A stretch of 36,719 nucleotides of DNA, taken from assembly GCA_036389715.1 (NCBI GenBank), contig DASVWH010000013.1, positions 1 through 36,719 of the forward strand, read 5' to 3'. This document shows positions 25,604 to 32,687 of the stretch, piece after piece (within the stretch, counting starts at the first letter, position 1; each line of letters begins with the position of its first letter). The DNA comes from DASVWH01 sp036389715 (lineage in GTDB: Bacteria; Acidobacteriota; Blastocatellia; Pyrinomonadales; Pyrinomonadaceae). A program made the translations under genes and the position numbers. The notes beneath the pieces were generated by a model. The model was not told the DNA's origin, searched no databases, and saw nothing but the letters and a program-made list of their open reading frames with translations.

Positions 25604-26680
25604 ATGAGAATAAGAGATCTGCTTCCGCTTTTCGCTTTCCTGTTACTGCTGCCGGGCGAGCGCGTCCGGGCGCAGCAGCCAGCTCCTGCTCCGCCGACGC
25701 CCCCGGCGACGACCGCGCCGCCAGCGCCGCCGGCCGAGCCGCAGACCTTCACTTTCTACTACGACGGCAGCAACTACCTGGGCATCCTGCCCGAAGACAT
25801 CAACGATGCGAACATGGGCCGCTACTCGCTGAGCGAGCCGCGCGGCGTCGGCATCAGCCGCGTGACGCAGGGCAGCCCTGCCGAGCGGGCGGGCCTCAAA
25901 ACAGGCGACGTTATTCTCCAGTACGACGGCGAGCCCGTGACGAGCGTGCGCAAGCTGTTCCGCTTAATCGGCGAATCAGCGCCCGAGCATACGGCGCGGC
26001 TGACGATCAGGCGGGGCGGCTCGGAGCAACAGGTCTCCGTCAAGCTCGGCGTGCGCGAGAATGCCGCGCGCACTCTCGAAGGACTGATGCCGCGCCAGCG
26101 CGAGCTGTTCAACCAGCCGCCGCGGCCTTACGTCCTGCCCCCGAGCGCGCCGCTCTTAAACTTGAGAAGCAGCCGCCGGATCGGCGTCACGACTACGGAT
26201 TTGACCGCACAGCTAGCCGATTATTTCGGCGTCGCGGGCAGGCAGGGCCTGCTGATAACTTCCGTGCGCGAAGATAGCCCGGCGGCCAAGGCCGGATTGA
26301 GGGCCGGCGATATCGTGACGGAAGTGGACGGCCAGAAGGTCGGCGGCGCGGGCGATTTTGTGCGCGCTCTCAATCGCCAGGAGCAGGGCGACGTGACGCT
26401 GACCGTCATTCGTGACAAGTCTCAGCGCACACTCAGGGTAACGCCGGAGCGCAGGGCCGAGCAGGGCTTTGATTTCCCGGAGTTTCGCGCCGCGCCGCTC
26501 ATCGGCGCGCTCACGCTCCCGCAAATTAACATGCAGATACCGGCCCTTCGTTTGGAAGGGCTCGGCCGGTCTACTCAGTTATTACCGGCGACAAACCTGA
26601 ACTTGCTCTTGCTGCGGGGCCGCCTCCTGTCCATCCCGAACGTCAGAACTCTGAGCCCGCTGCCCTGCCTGCCATTTTAA
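25604..26680 (+). CDS. Exported protein with two PDZ domains
   Basis: Protein of 358 aa from the ATG at 25604, with GGAGGAG 8 nt upstream. The first 24 residues are a signal peptide (RDLLPLFAFLLLLPGERVRA) followed by a Pro/Ala-rich linker. PDZ 1 lies at about 80-150 (GISRVTQGSPAERAGLKTGD). PDZ 2 lies at about 190-285 (LLITSVREDSPAAKAGLRAG). No protease domain is present, so this is not a complete HtrA/DegP. It probably binds exposed C-termini in the periplasm as an adaptor. A strong bidirectional terminator follows. Confidence 0.87.
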   Translation: MRIRDLLPLFAFLLLLPGERVRAQQPAPAPPTPPATTAPPAPPAEPQTFTFYYDGSNYLGILPEDINDANMGRYSLSEPRGVGISRVTQGSPAERAGLKTGDVILQYDGEPVTSVRKLFRLIGESAPEHTARLTIRRGGSEQQVSVKLGVRENAARTLEGLMPRQRELFNQPPRPYVLPPSAPLLNLRSSRRIGVTTTDLTAQLADYFGVAGRQGLLITSVREDSPAAKAGLRAGDIVTEVDGQKVGGAGDFVRALNRQEQGDVTLTVIRDKSQRTLRVTPERRAEQGFDFPEFRAAPLIGALTLPQINMQIPALRLEGLGRSTQLLPATNLNLLLLRGRLLSIPNVRTLSPLPCLPF

Positions 26681-26713
26681 GAAGCAGGGAGAGAGGCCGG
26701 AACGGGCGTCAAT

Positions 26714-26772
26714 CAGCATCATAAAGAGAGGCGGGGGAATGCTCACTTCCCCCGCCTCTCTTTGTGATGCTG
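26714..26772. terminator. Bidirectional terminator between convergent genes
   Basis: The arms 26714-26739 and 26747-26772 pair over 26 bp with a single mismatch (T26722 against G26764). The inner 17 bp (AAAGAGAGGCGGGGGAA and its complement) are perfect around a 7-nt loop. It lies between the convergent PDZ and TPR protein genes. Confidence 0.85.
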
Positions 26773-26807
26773 CCGCGATAGCTCTTAAGCTCTGACTTCG
26801 ATAACTC

Positions 26808-28715
26808 CTACTTCTGCTGCGCGAGCCTCTTTTTGCCTTCGACCGCATCCCTGTACGCCTGGCTGGAGGTCTCGCCGATCTGGATGGCGGCGTCGAATTC
26901 CCTGAGCGCCTCATCACGCTGTTCCAGAAACTCCAGGATACGGCCCATCGCTTCGTGTGCGCGCGTCAGGAGGCCGCGGTCCGTCCCGGCAGTGGCGTTG
27001 CGGACGGCGTTGCGATAGTTGGCCAGCGCCCTGTTCAAACGCTCGCTCTGGACATCCTCATCGGTCGCCTCGCGGGCCGCGCGGCTGGCCGTCTCGCCGA
27101 GCGCGAAGAAGATGCGCGGCTCGCCCGGAAATTCCCTGAGCAGCGAGAGCAGCCGCGTCTCTGCCGCCGCATAGTTCTTGAGCCGCACCATGTCGTCAAC
27201 TTCGAGCAGCTTTTTAACGAGCGCCGCATTCGGGAGCGCGTTGACGGCCGCCGCGTTCGCGCCCGCTTCGGCGGCGGCTGCGTCTGCCTGCGCCTGGCGG
27301 GCCTTGCGCGCGGCCAGGGCGCGACGCCGCGCCGGATCATTCTCTTCCAGGCGCGACAGCTCGCGCGCCGGGTCGAAGGACGCGATCATGTCTGCGAACA
27401 GATTGCTGACATCGAAGCCGGAGGATTCCACGCCGCGCAACTGCTCCGCGAAGTAAAAGTCGAGCACGGCCCCGTTCTCGTAGGCTTCCGCCAGTTCCGC
27501 AATCGCTTCGTCCGTGATGGCCGCGCGCGTCTCCTGCATCTCCCTGGCGATGGCCGCCCGCTCGGTCTCCTTCGCACTGTCGAGGCGCGCACGCGTCTCG
27601 CGGACGAGGGCGTCGAGCCGCGCCGTCTCTTTCAGGCGCGAATCGGCGGCCGCGACCAGCGAGCGCGCGACCGCCAGGAAAACGTCCGGCGAGACGCGCG
27701 CACCCGCAGCCACACGCTTGTCCAGCAACTGCTTGAGCTGTTCCCTGCGCTGCGCGATGTCGCGGTTAAAGCGCATGACGAGCGGGTCCAGGACGTATTG
27801 CAGGTAGGCCCTGCGCAGCTCGGGCGCGGCCATGTTCGCCCCGCGTCCGGCGCAGGAGTGCGTCGCCTCGCTGCAATAGGGCACGACGACGAAGTAATCA
27901 TCGCCGATGACGCGGAAGTTGAACGCGCCGGGCGCGGCCAGCAGGTCCGGGACGATGACGAAGCGGCGCTCGTGCTCGCGCGTCGTGTAAACCATCTCCG
28001 GCTTCTCGTTCTTCTTGCGCCCGGCCGCAGGCGCTCTGACCGGCACACGCTCGGTCACAGTGGTCACGGGTCGCGTGTGTAGATAGGAGATGACGGAGCG
28101 TGTCATCTCGGCCGTCGAGCGGCGCAGGCCCTCGCCTTCCGCCTGGTACGAGCGCAGGTAAGCGGGCAGTCGTTCGTCAATCCCGGACTTGCGATAAAAC
28201 TCGCGCAGGAGCGGCGCAAAATCGAGCACTTCGAGGAGGCCGCCCGGCAGGTCTTCCGCACGCGCAGGCACTGCGAAGTCGGGCGCAGGCCCGAGCGCGT
28301 ATGCCAGCGAAACGTAGCGCGCAGCCTGTTCACCGGCCGTCGGCTTGCGTGCGCCCTCTGCTTTGAGCTTGTTGCGCTCGTAGAAAGTGACCAGACGCTG
28401 GCGCAGCTCCGGGTCCAGGCCCTGCTGGTCCTTTCTCACCTGCGAGCGAAAGAAGGACGGCTCTTCGCCTTCGGGCGTCGGGTCGAATCCGGCCGCGTCC
28501 AGCGCCGCCATCATCACTACCAGCCGGGGCTCCGGGCTGATGGTCACGCCGTACTCCGAGAGATCGAGTCCGGCCTGCCTGGGTTGCTGCGACGGCCCGC
28601 TCCGGGCAGCGCTCGCCGGAGGAGCCGGGGACGGAGACGGCCTGCCGCCCTGCTGCGCCTGTCCGAAGACGGCTGAAAACAGTAGTAAAGCGGCGATTGA
28701 ATAAAAATTTCTCAT
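26808..28715 (-). CDS. Exported protein with C-terminal TPR-like repeats
   Basis: Protein of 635 aa whose N-terminus is a signal peptide (SIAALLLFSAVFGQA, cleavage near AQA-Q) followed by a Ser/Pro/Ala linker. Residues about 45-330 are a region I do not recognise. The stretch 330-480 is charged and helical, likely coiled coil (RLDALVRETRARLDSAKETE). The last 140 residues resemble tetratricopeptide repeats (MVRLKNYAAAETRLLSLLRE, RILEFLEQRDEALREFDAAI). It probably lies in the periplasm or cell envelope and mediates protein contacts. No enzymatic motif is visible. Confidence 0.8.
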   Translation of the reverse strand: MRNFYSIAALLLFSAVFGQAQQGGRPSPSPAPPASAARSGPSQQPRQAGLDLSEYGVTISPEPRLVVMMAALDAAGFDPTPEGEEPSFFRSQVRKDQQGLDPELRQRLVTFYERNKLKAEGARKPTAGEQAARYVSLAYALGPAPDFAVPARAEDLPGGLLEVLDFAPLLREFYRKSGIDERLPAYLRSYQAEGEGLRRSTAEMTRSVISYLHTRPVTTVTERVPVRAPAAGRKKNEKPEMVYTTREHERRFVIVPDLLAAPGAFNFRVIGDDYFVVVPYCSEATHSCAGRGANMAAPELRRAYLQYVLDPLVMRFNRDIAQRREQLKQLLDKRVAAGARVSPDVFLAVARSLVAAADSRLKETARLDALVRETRARLDSAKETERAAIAREMQETRAAITDEAIAELAEAYENGAVLDFYFAEQLRGVESSGFDVSNLFADMIASFDPARELSRLEENDPARRRALAARKARQAQADAAAAEAGANAAAVNALPNAALVKKLLEVDDMVRLKNYAAAETRLLSLLREFPGEPRIFFALGETASRAAREATDEDVQSERLNRALANYRNAVRNATAGTDRGLLTRAHEAMGRILEFLEQRDEALREFDAAIQIGETSSQAYRDAVEGKKRLAQQK

Positions 28716-28773
28716 AAAGCTCGACGGATTTCAGGAAGCAGAATAGATTTTAAGCGCAATTTCCGGCCCGCAA

Positions 28774-28793
28774 GCGTGTGCGCGCGCGCACGT
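28774..28793. other. 20-nt alternating purine-pyrimidine tract
   Basis: Strict purine-pyrimidine alternation over 20 nt, containing the 14-bp palindrome GTGCGCGCGCGCAC (28778-28791). Such tracts can adopt Z-DNA or a cruciform under supercoiling. It lies about 60 bp upstream of the TPR protein start. The rest of the 168-bp gap shows nothing else clear. Confidence 0.5.
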
Positions 28794-28883
28794 CGAAGGA
28801 TGAGGGATGAGCGGGAAATGGTTGCACCGGCGCTGATTAATGGATATACCGGCCGTTGATTAAGGCCCGCGCCCCGGCGTCCT

Positions 28884-29372
28884 TCAGAGCGTCTCTCCGC
28901 CTTCGTCCCGCAGCCTTTTATTCCGCCGCGCGCGCAGAAAACGTAATGTTAAGGGATAAGCGGCGAGCGAACAAACGATGGAGAGCGCCAGCCCGCCGAT
29001 GGTGAAAGGCAGGAGGACATCCCAGCTGCCCTTGAAAAGCTCCGTCCACCACTGGCCCGTCAGCAGCTGCGGATGCTTCAACAGCTCCATGCTTTCGCGC
29101 GGCAGTCCGAGGGGCTTGCCCATCAGCAGCGCGCCCGTCGCGTAAGAGGCCAGGATGATCGGGACCAGCGTCAGAAACGGATTGTTGATGAACGTTCCGC
29201 TGTAGATGGCCAGCTTGTTGAAGCGGAAGGCGAAGGCGACGAGCGTCGCCATGATCGTGTGCAGCCCGAGAAAAGGCGAGAAGGCGATGAAGACGCCGAT
29301 GGAAAAAGCGAGCGCCGTCCGCTCCGGCGGGTCGTCGATGGCGAGCAGGCGGCGAATGGCGGCGCGCAACAT
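28884..29372 (-). CDS. DUF2062 membrane protein
   Basis: Protein of 162 aa with three to four hydrophobic segments. The DUF2062 hallmark is clear: the N-terminal part GVFIAFSPFLGLHTIMA followed by NKLAIYSGTFINNPFLTLVPII, where the Asn-Asn-Pro motif is characteristic. Function is unknown. In other bacteria the domain occurs alone or fused to glycosyltransferases. It is downstream of, and on the same strand as, the anti-sigma genes but separated by a hairpin repeat. Confidence 0.87.
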   Translation of the reverse strand: MLRAAIRRLLAIDDPPERTALAFSIGVFIAFSPFLGLHTIMATLVAFAFRFNKLAIYSGTFINNPFLTLVPIILASYATGALLMGKPLGLPRESMELLKHPQLLTGQWWTELFKGSWDVLLPFTIGGLALSIVCSLAAYPLTLRFLRARRNKRLRDEGGETL

Positions 29373-29450
29373 AAGTAATAAAGTGATGAGTAACGGGCGA
29401 TGCCTGACGAGTAAAGTTTCCGCTCATCGCCCATTACTCATCACGCATCA
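29373..29450. repeat. GTGATGAGTAA-type inverted repeat
   Basis: The left arm GTGATGAGTAACGGGCGATG pairs with the right arm CATCGCCCATTACTCATCAC with one mismatch. The spacer and outer parts repeat the same words. It occupies the whole gap between the STAS and DUF2062 genes. Confidence 0.8.
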
Positions 29451-29451
29451 C

Positions 29452-29799
29452 TTATTTGTAGCTGCTGAGCGCGTCCGATTCGCTGTCGTAGGTATCGAAG
29501 ACGGTCAGGAGCTTGGTGATCCCGAGCAGGTCCTGGAGCTTCTGCGTCAGGTTGAGCAGCTTGAGCTGCCCGCCCTCTTTATTGATCGCCGTGTAGCTCG
29601 AAACCAGCTCGCCGATGCCGCTCGAATCAATATATCCGACGCCACCCAGGTTCAAGAGGATTTTCTTCTTTCCTTCTTCAAGCAGTCGCCGGATGGTCGT
29701 GCGCAGTGCGACCGAGCCTTCGCCGATGGTCACTTTGCCGTCCATGTCGAGGACTGTGATGTCTCCGGCCTGCCGCTCTTTGATACTAAGTTCAGCCAT
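29452..29799 (-). CDS. STAS-domain anti-sigma factor antagonist
   Basis: Protein of 115 aa from the ATG at 29799, with AAGGAG about 10 nt upstream. Longer upstream in-frame sequence is non-coding. It is a single STAS domain of SpoIIAA/RsbV type. The phosphorylatable Ser lies in GVGYIDSSGIGELVSSY, the classic D-S-S-G-I motif. Unphosphorylated STAS proteins bind the anti-sigma kinase and free the sigma factor. Its partner kinase is encoded 89 bp upstream on the same strand, which supports a partner-switch module. No sigma factor gene is nearby. Confidence 0.92.
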   Translation of the reverse strand: MAELSIKERQAGDITVLDMDGKVTIGEGSVALRTTIRRLLEEGKKKILLNLGGVGYIDSSGIGELVSSYTAINKEGGQLKLLNLTQKLQDLLGITKLLTVFDTYDSESDALSSYK

Positions 29800-29888
29800 T
29801 ACAGAAGTCTCCTTGATGCGAGTATGCGATTTGCCATCTGAGATTTGCGATTGTAAAGCGTGCGGGTTCAATCGCCAAACAGGAATGG

Positions 29889-30302
29889 TTAGAGCCGCTT
29901 GGTCATCCGCACGACCGTCCCGCCCTCGGCGTGGCGCGACCACTCGACCTCATCCATGAAGGTCCGCATAAACAGAATGCCGCGACCCGATGTTTTCAAA
30001 ATGTTCCGCTGGTCGGTCGGGTCAGGCACGCCCGCCGGGTCAAAGCCCTCGCCCCGGTCGCGGACCCTGATTTCCAGGGCCGACGCCGAGCACTTGAAAC
30101 TGATCTCGACGGGCTTGGCCGCGTCCTGTTGATTCCCATGCAGCACGGCATTAGTGACGGCCTCGCGGACAGCCATGTCAACTCCGAAAGCCGCCTCTTC
30201 ACCCAGACCCGAGCGGCTGACGGCCTCTGCGACGACGGCCGCAGCCTCGTCTATGGCCTCTATGCGGCTCGGCAATACGAGTTCAGTCGTCTCCTCGGTC
30301 AC
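29889..30302 (-). CDS. RsbW-like serine kinase / anti-sigma factor
   Basis: GHKL-fold ATPase of the HATPase_c_2 class. From the GTG at 30302 it has 137 aa, starting just before the domain (TEETTELVLPSRIEAID). The N-box is REAVTNAVLHGN, the G1 box DRGEGFDP and the G2 box SGRGILFMRTFMD, all intact. Such proteins bind sigma factors and phosphorylate the STAS antagonist, here encoded next. The frame is open to a GTG at 30389 (166 aa), but that codon has no ribosome site and may lie upstream of the promoter, so I prefer the shorter form (GGAAAGG about 11 nt before its start). Confidence 0.85.
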   Translation of the reverse strand: MTEETTELVLPSRIEAIDEAAAVVAEAVSRSGLGEEAAFGVDMAVREAVTNAVLHGNQQDAAKPVEISFKCSASALEIRVRDRGEGFDPAGVPDPTDQRNILKTSGRGILFMRTFMDEVEWSRHAEGGTVVRMTKRL

Positions 30303-30379
30303 TGAAGGCGCGGCCTTTCCAAAAGCCGTCGGGGCACGGCTGCTGATGGGTGATTCGAAAATCGAACCGGAAGATGGAG

Positions 30380-30409
30380 GGTGTAACACGCCCGTCGCCC
30401 GCCTGTCAA
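30380..30409 (-). promoter_or_regulatory. Possible promoter of the RsbW/STAS genes
   Basis: A perfect TTGACA (complement of 30404-30409) is followed 18 bp later by TACACC, a weak -10. If used, transcription starts near 30373, which supports the internal GTG start for the kinase gene. Confidence 0.3.
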
Positions 30410-30430
30410 GAAGCAGCCAGGCGGGCTTCA

Positions 30431-30529
30431 GGGGCCGGGGGCCGGGGGCCGGTAAAAAGCGAAACTGCCTTTACGCACACGGAGCCGAACCCTGTGCTGA
30501 CAGACAACCAGTCCCCGTCCCCGGCCCCT
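30431..30529. repeat. GGGGCCG heptamer array with inverted arm
   Basis: Three perfect tandem GGGGCCG heptamers (30431-30451) face TCCCCGTCCCCGGCCCCTGA on the other side of about 60 nt. TCAGGGGCCGGGG is repeated exactly in inverted form. The left arm has runs of four or five G that could also form a G-quadruplex. It lies between the divergent rsbW-like and aroA genes. Confidence 0.7.
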
Positions 30530-30570
30530 GACCCGCCGCTCCCTGGCAGCCCGGCCCTCGCAACTTTGGT

Positions 30571-31911
30571 ATGATTGCCGTCATGAGAATTGAGCCTGCG
30601 CGAAGGATACGGGGGCGATTGCGTTTGCCCGGCGACAAGTCCATCTCACACCGCGCCGCGATCATCTCGGCGCTGGCCGACGGGCGCTCCCGGATTGAAA
30701 ACTTTTCCACCAGCCGGGACTGCGCCGCGACCCTTGAGTGCCTGCGCCTGCTCGGCGTCAGCATAGAGCAGGAGGGCGCGAGCGTCCGCGTCGAAGGCGT
30801 CGGCCTGCGGGGCTTGCGGGCGAACGCCGTCCTGCTCGATTGCGGCAACAGCGGCTCGACCATGCGGATGCTGGCCGGAGTGCTGGCCGGGCAACGGTTC
30901 ACTTCGAGCCTGACGGGCGACGACTCGCTCTGTTCGCGCCCGATGCGGAGAATCATCGAACCGCTGGTGCTGATGGGCGCGCGCATCGCCTCGACAAACG
31001 GGTGCGCGCCGCTCTCGATTAGCGGCGGCAAACCGCTCGCGGGGATTACATACGAGATGCCGGTCGCCAGCGCGCAAGTCAAATCGTGTCTCCTGCTGGC
31101 GGGCCTCAACGCCTCCGGGCAAACCCTCGTCAGAGAGATGCACGGCCTGACCAGGGACCACACGGAGCGGATGATGCGATGGTTCGGCATCGACCTGGAG
31201 ACAGAGAGCGGGCAGCGCGGCGATGGCGCGGACATCAAAAGCGCTGTCGTCCGGGGCGGCGTGCATTTTGCGGCGCGCGACGTTTCAGTTCCGGGCGACA
31301 TCTCTTCGGCAACGTTCTTCATCGCGGCGGCCGCTTTGCTGCCCGGCTCCGAATTGGTCCTTGAAGATGTCGGCTGTAACCCGACCCGCTCGGCCATCCT
31401 GCCCGTCATGACCACACTCGGCGCTCGACTCCGCGTGGACGGGCTGCGCGAAGAATGCAACGAGCCGCTGGCCTCCATTCACGTGAGCGGGGCCACGGGA
31501 CCGGCGGCGCGTGCGCAAGGCGGACCGCTCGTGCTCGGCGGCTCGATCATCCCGCAACTGATTGACGAACTGCCCGCGCTGGCCGTCGTCGGAACACAGG
31601 TCACGGACGGCCTGATAATCCGCGATGCGAAGGAGTTGCGCGTCAAGGAATCGGACCGCATCCGCACGACGGTCGAAAACCTGCGGGCGATGGGCGCGGA
31701 GGTTGAAGAGTACGAAGACGGGCTCTTCATCGCGGGGAGAACGCGGCTGCGCGGGGCTCGGCTCAACGCGCACGGCGATCATCGCATCGCGATGGCTTTT
31801 ACCGTTGCCGCGCTCGCGGCCGAGGGCGACTCTGAGCTGGAGGGCGCGGAATCGGTCGGCGTCTCGTTTCCAGGCTTCTTCGAGCTGCTCGAATCGGTGA
31901 TTGAGCGATGA
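30571..31911 (+). CDS. aroA: 5-enolpyruvylshikimate-3-phosphate synthase
   Basis: EPSP synthase of 446 aa, normal length, sixth step of the shikimate pathway (shikimate-3-phosphate plus PEP). Key motifs are LPGDKSISHRA near residue 17, LLDCGNSGSTMRMLAG near 90, and RDAKELRVKESDRIRTTVENL in the C-terminal half. The LRLPGDKSISHR start region is class-typical. An ATG four codons later (30583, MRIEPARR) is an equally good start, and no ribosome site separates them. The stop overlaps aroK by ATGA. Confidence 0.96.
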   Translation: MIAVMRIEPARRIRGRLRLPGDKSISHRAAIISALADGRSRIENFSTSRDCAATLECLRLLGVSIEQEGASVRVEGVGLRGLRANAVLLDCGNSGSTMRMLAGVLAGQRFTSSLTGDDSLCSRPMRRIIEPLVLMGARIASTNGCAPLSISGGKPLAGITYEMPVASAQVKSCLLLAGLNASGQTLVREMHGLTRDHTERMMRWFGIDLETESGQRGDGADIKSAVVRGGVHFAARDVSVPGDISSATFFIAAAALLPGSELVLEDVGCNPTRSAILPVMTTLGARLRVDGLREECNEPLASIHVSGATGPAARAQGGPLVLGGSIIPQLIDELPALAVVGTQVTDGLIIRDAKELRVKESDRIRTTVENLRAMGAEVEEYEDGLFIAGRTRLRGARLNAHGDHRIAMAFTVAALAAEGDSELEGAESVGVSFPGFFELLESVIER

Positions 31912-32444
31912 ACGAACCGGCGCGGCGCATCGTCATCACAGGCTTTATGGGCGCGGGCAAGAGCACGGTCGCGGCCGCGCTGGCCGAGCGGCTCGGCTGT
32001 GCGATGCTCGACCTCGACCGCCTCGTCGAAGAGCGTGAAGGACGTAGCGCCGAGCAGCTTATTGACGAAGACGGCGAGGGGCGCTTTCGCCGGGCTGAAA
32101 CGAGCGCGCTGCGCCATGCCCTGAACGCGAGCACTGCGCGCATCATCGCTCTCGGCGGCGGGGCCTGGACCATCGAGGGTAATCGTTTGCTCATCGAGCA
32201 GCACGACGCTTTCACCGTCTGGCTCGACGCGCCTTTCGAGTTATGCTGGGAGCGCATCGCGGGCGGCGAAAATCAACGCCCCCTCGGCAGAGAGCGAGCG
32301 AGCGCACGGGAGCTTTATGAGCGTCGGCGCGCCCATTATGATCGTGCTATTCTTCATCTGAAAGTTGATAAAAACAGCAGCCCGGCGGCCCTGGCGGCCG
32401 AGATTACCGCCGCCTTGCCGCAACAGTCCGGCGAAAAACGTTGA
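31908..32444 (+). CDS. aroK: Shikimate kinase
   Basis: P-loop kinase of 178 aa, the usual size, which phosphorylates shikimate. Walker A is GFMGAGKST at about 12-20, the substrate Asp motif is LDLDRLVEE, and the glycine motif is ALGGGAW near 80. The lid and adenine segment includes NQRPLGRERAS. The first codon overlaps the aroA stop, so the two are translationally coupled. The mobile element begins only 11 bp after its stop codon, so any downstream cotranscription with rtcB has been broken. Confidence 0.95.
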   Translation: MNEPARRIVITGFMGAGKSTVAAALAERLGCAMLDLDRLVEEREGRSAEQLIDEDGEGRFRRAETSALRHALNASTARIIALGGGAWTIEGNRLLIEQHDAFTVWLDAPFELCWERIAGGENQRPLGRERASARELYERRRAHYDRAILHLKVDKNSSPAALAAEITAALPQQSGEKR

Positions 32445-32447
32445 GCG

Positions 32448-32455
32448 GAAAATTC
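32448..32455 (+). repeat. Left copy of 8-bp target duplication
   Basis: GAAAATTC directly precedes the left terminal repeat. The identical 8 bp follow the right terminal repeat at 36356-36363. Confidence 0.92.
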
Positions 32456-32482
32456 GGTAGTGTCCTAATTTCAGATTAGAGA
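32456..32482 (+). repeat. Left terminal inverted repeat
   Basis: Begins GGTAGTGTCCTAATTT and continues CAGATTAGAGA. It matches the right end over about 25 positions with a single gap. Confidence 0.93.
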
Positions 32483-32507
32483 CTCGTGTTTGTGGCACGA
32501 AAAAGAT

Positions 32508-32536
32508 TTGCATTCCTGAAACAAGGCGAGTAAACT
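32508..32536 (+). promoter_or_regulatory. Candidate promoter of the GHKL passenger gene
   Basis: TTGCAT (32508-32513), a 17-bp spacer, then TAAACT (32531-32536). Each box matches four of six consensus positions. It would give a leader of about 145 nt before the ATPase gene. Confidence 0.4.
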
Positions 32537-32561
32537 GCCCACATCTGCTCTTTGAGACATT

Positions 32562-32687
32562 AACGCTCTGGCGTTGAAGGCAAGGTCATAGGCGAAAGCC
32601 TCTCACTGCAGCCTGATTCGGCAGAGTCCCTATTCACCAGAGGGGTCGCGGTTGCTACCCCCTACCTCTTAGTGAAGGAGTCTAAGA
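32562..32687 (+). promoter_or_regulatory. Structured leader of the GHKL gene
   Basis: Four small hairpins are visible. They are AACGC-TCTG-GCGTT (32562-32575), GGC-GAAA-GCC (32591-32600), GGGGT/ACCCC (about 32642-32661), and CTTAG/CTAAG (32668-32672 and 32682-32686). The last one places the ribosome site GAAGGAGT in its loop and ends one base before the ATG. This could modulate translation of the ATPase. It is not a riboswitch class I recognise. Confidence 0.4.

Noticed and set aside
26955..28082. 375-codon frame opposite the TPR protein gene
   Set aside because: It is a composition-driven shadow, and the minus-strand gene has a signal peptide and repeats.
29452..29943. Longer 163-codon form of the STAS protein
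   Set aside because: The added N-terminus is repeat-like non-coding sequence. The ATG at 29799 has a good ribosome site and begins exactly at the domain.
30431..30452. G-quadruplex as the main meaning of the GGGGCCG array
   Set aside because: It is possible, but the facing inverted arm makes it a member of the hairpin-array class, which explains more.
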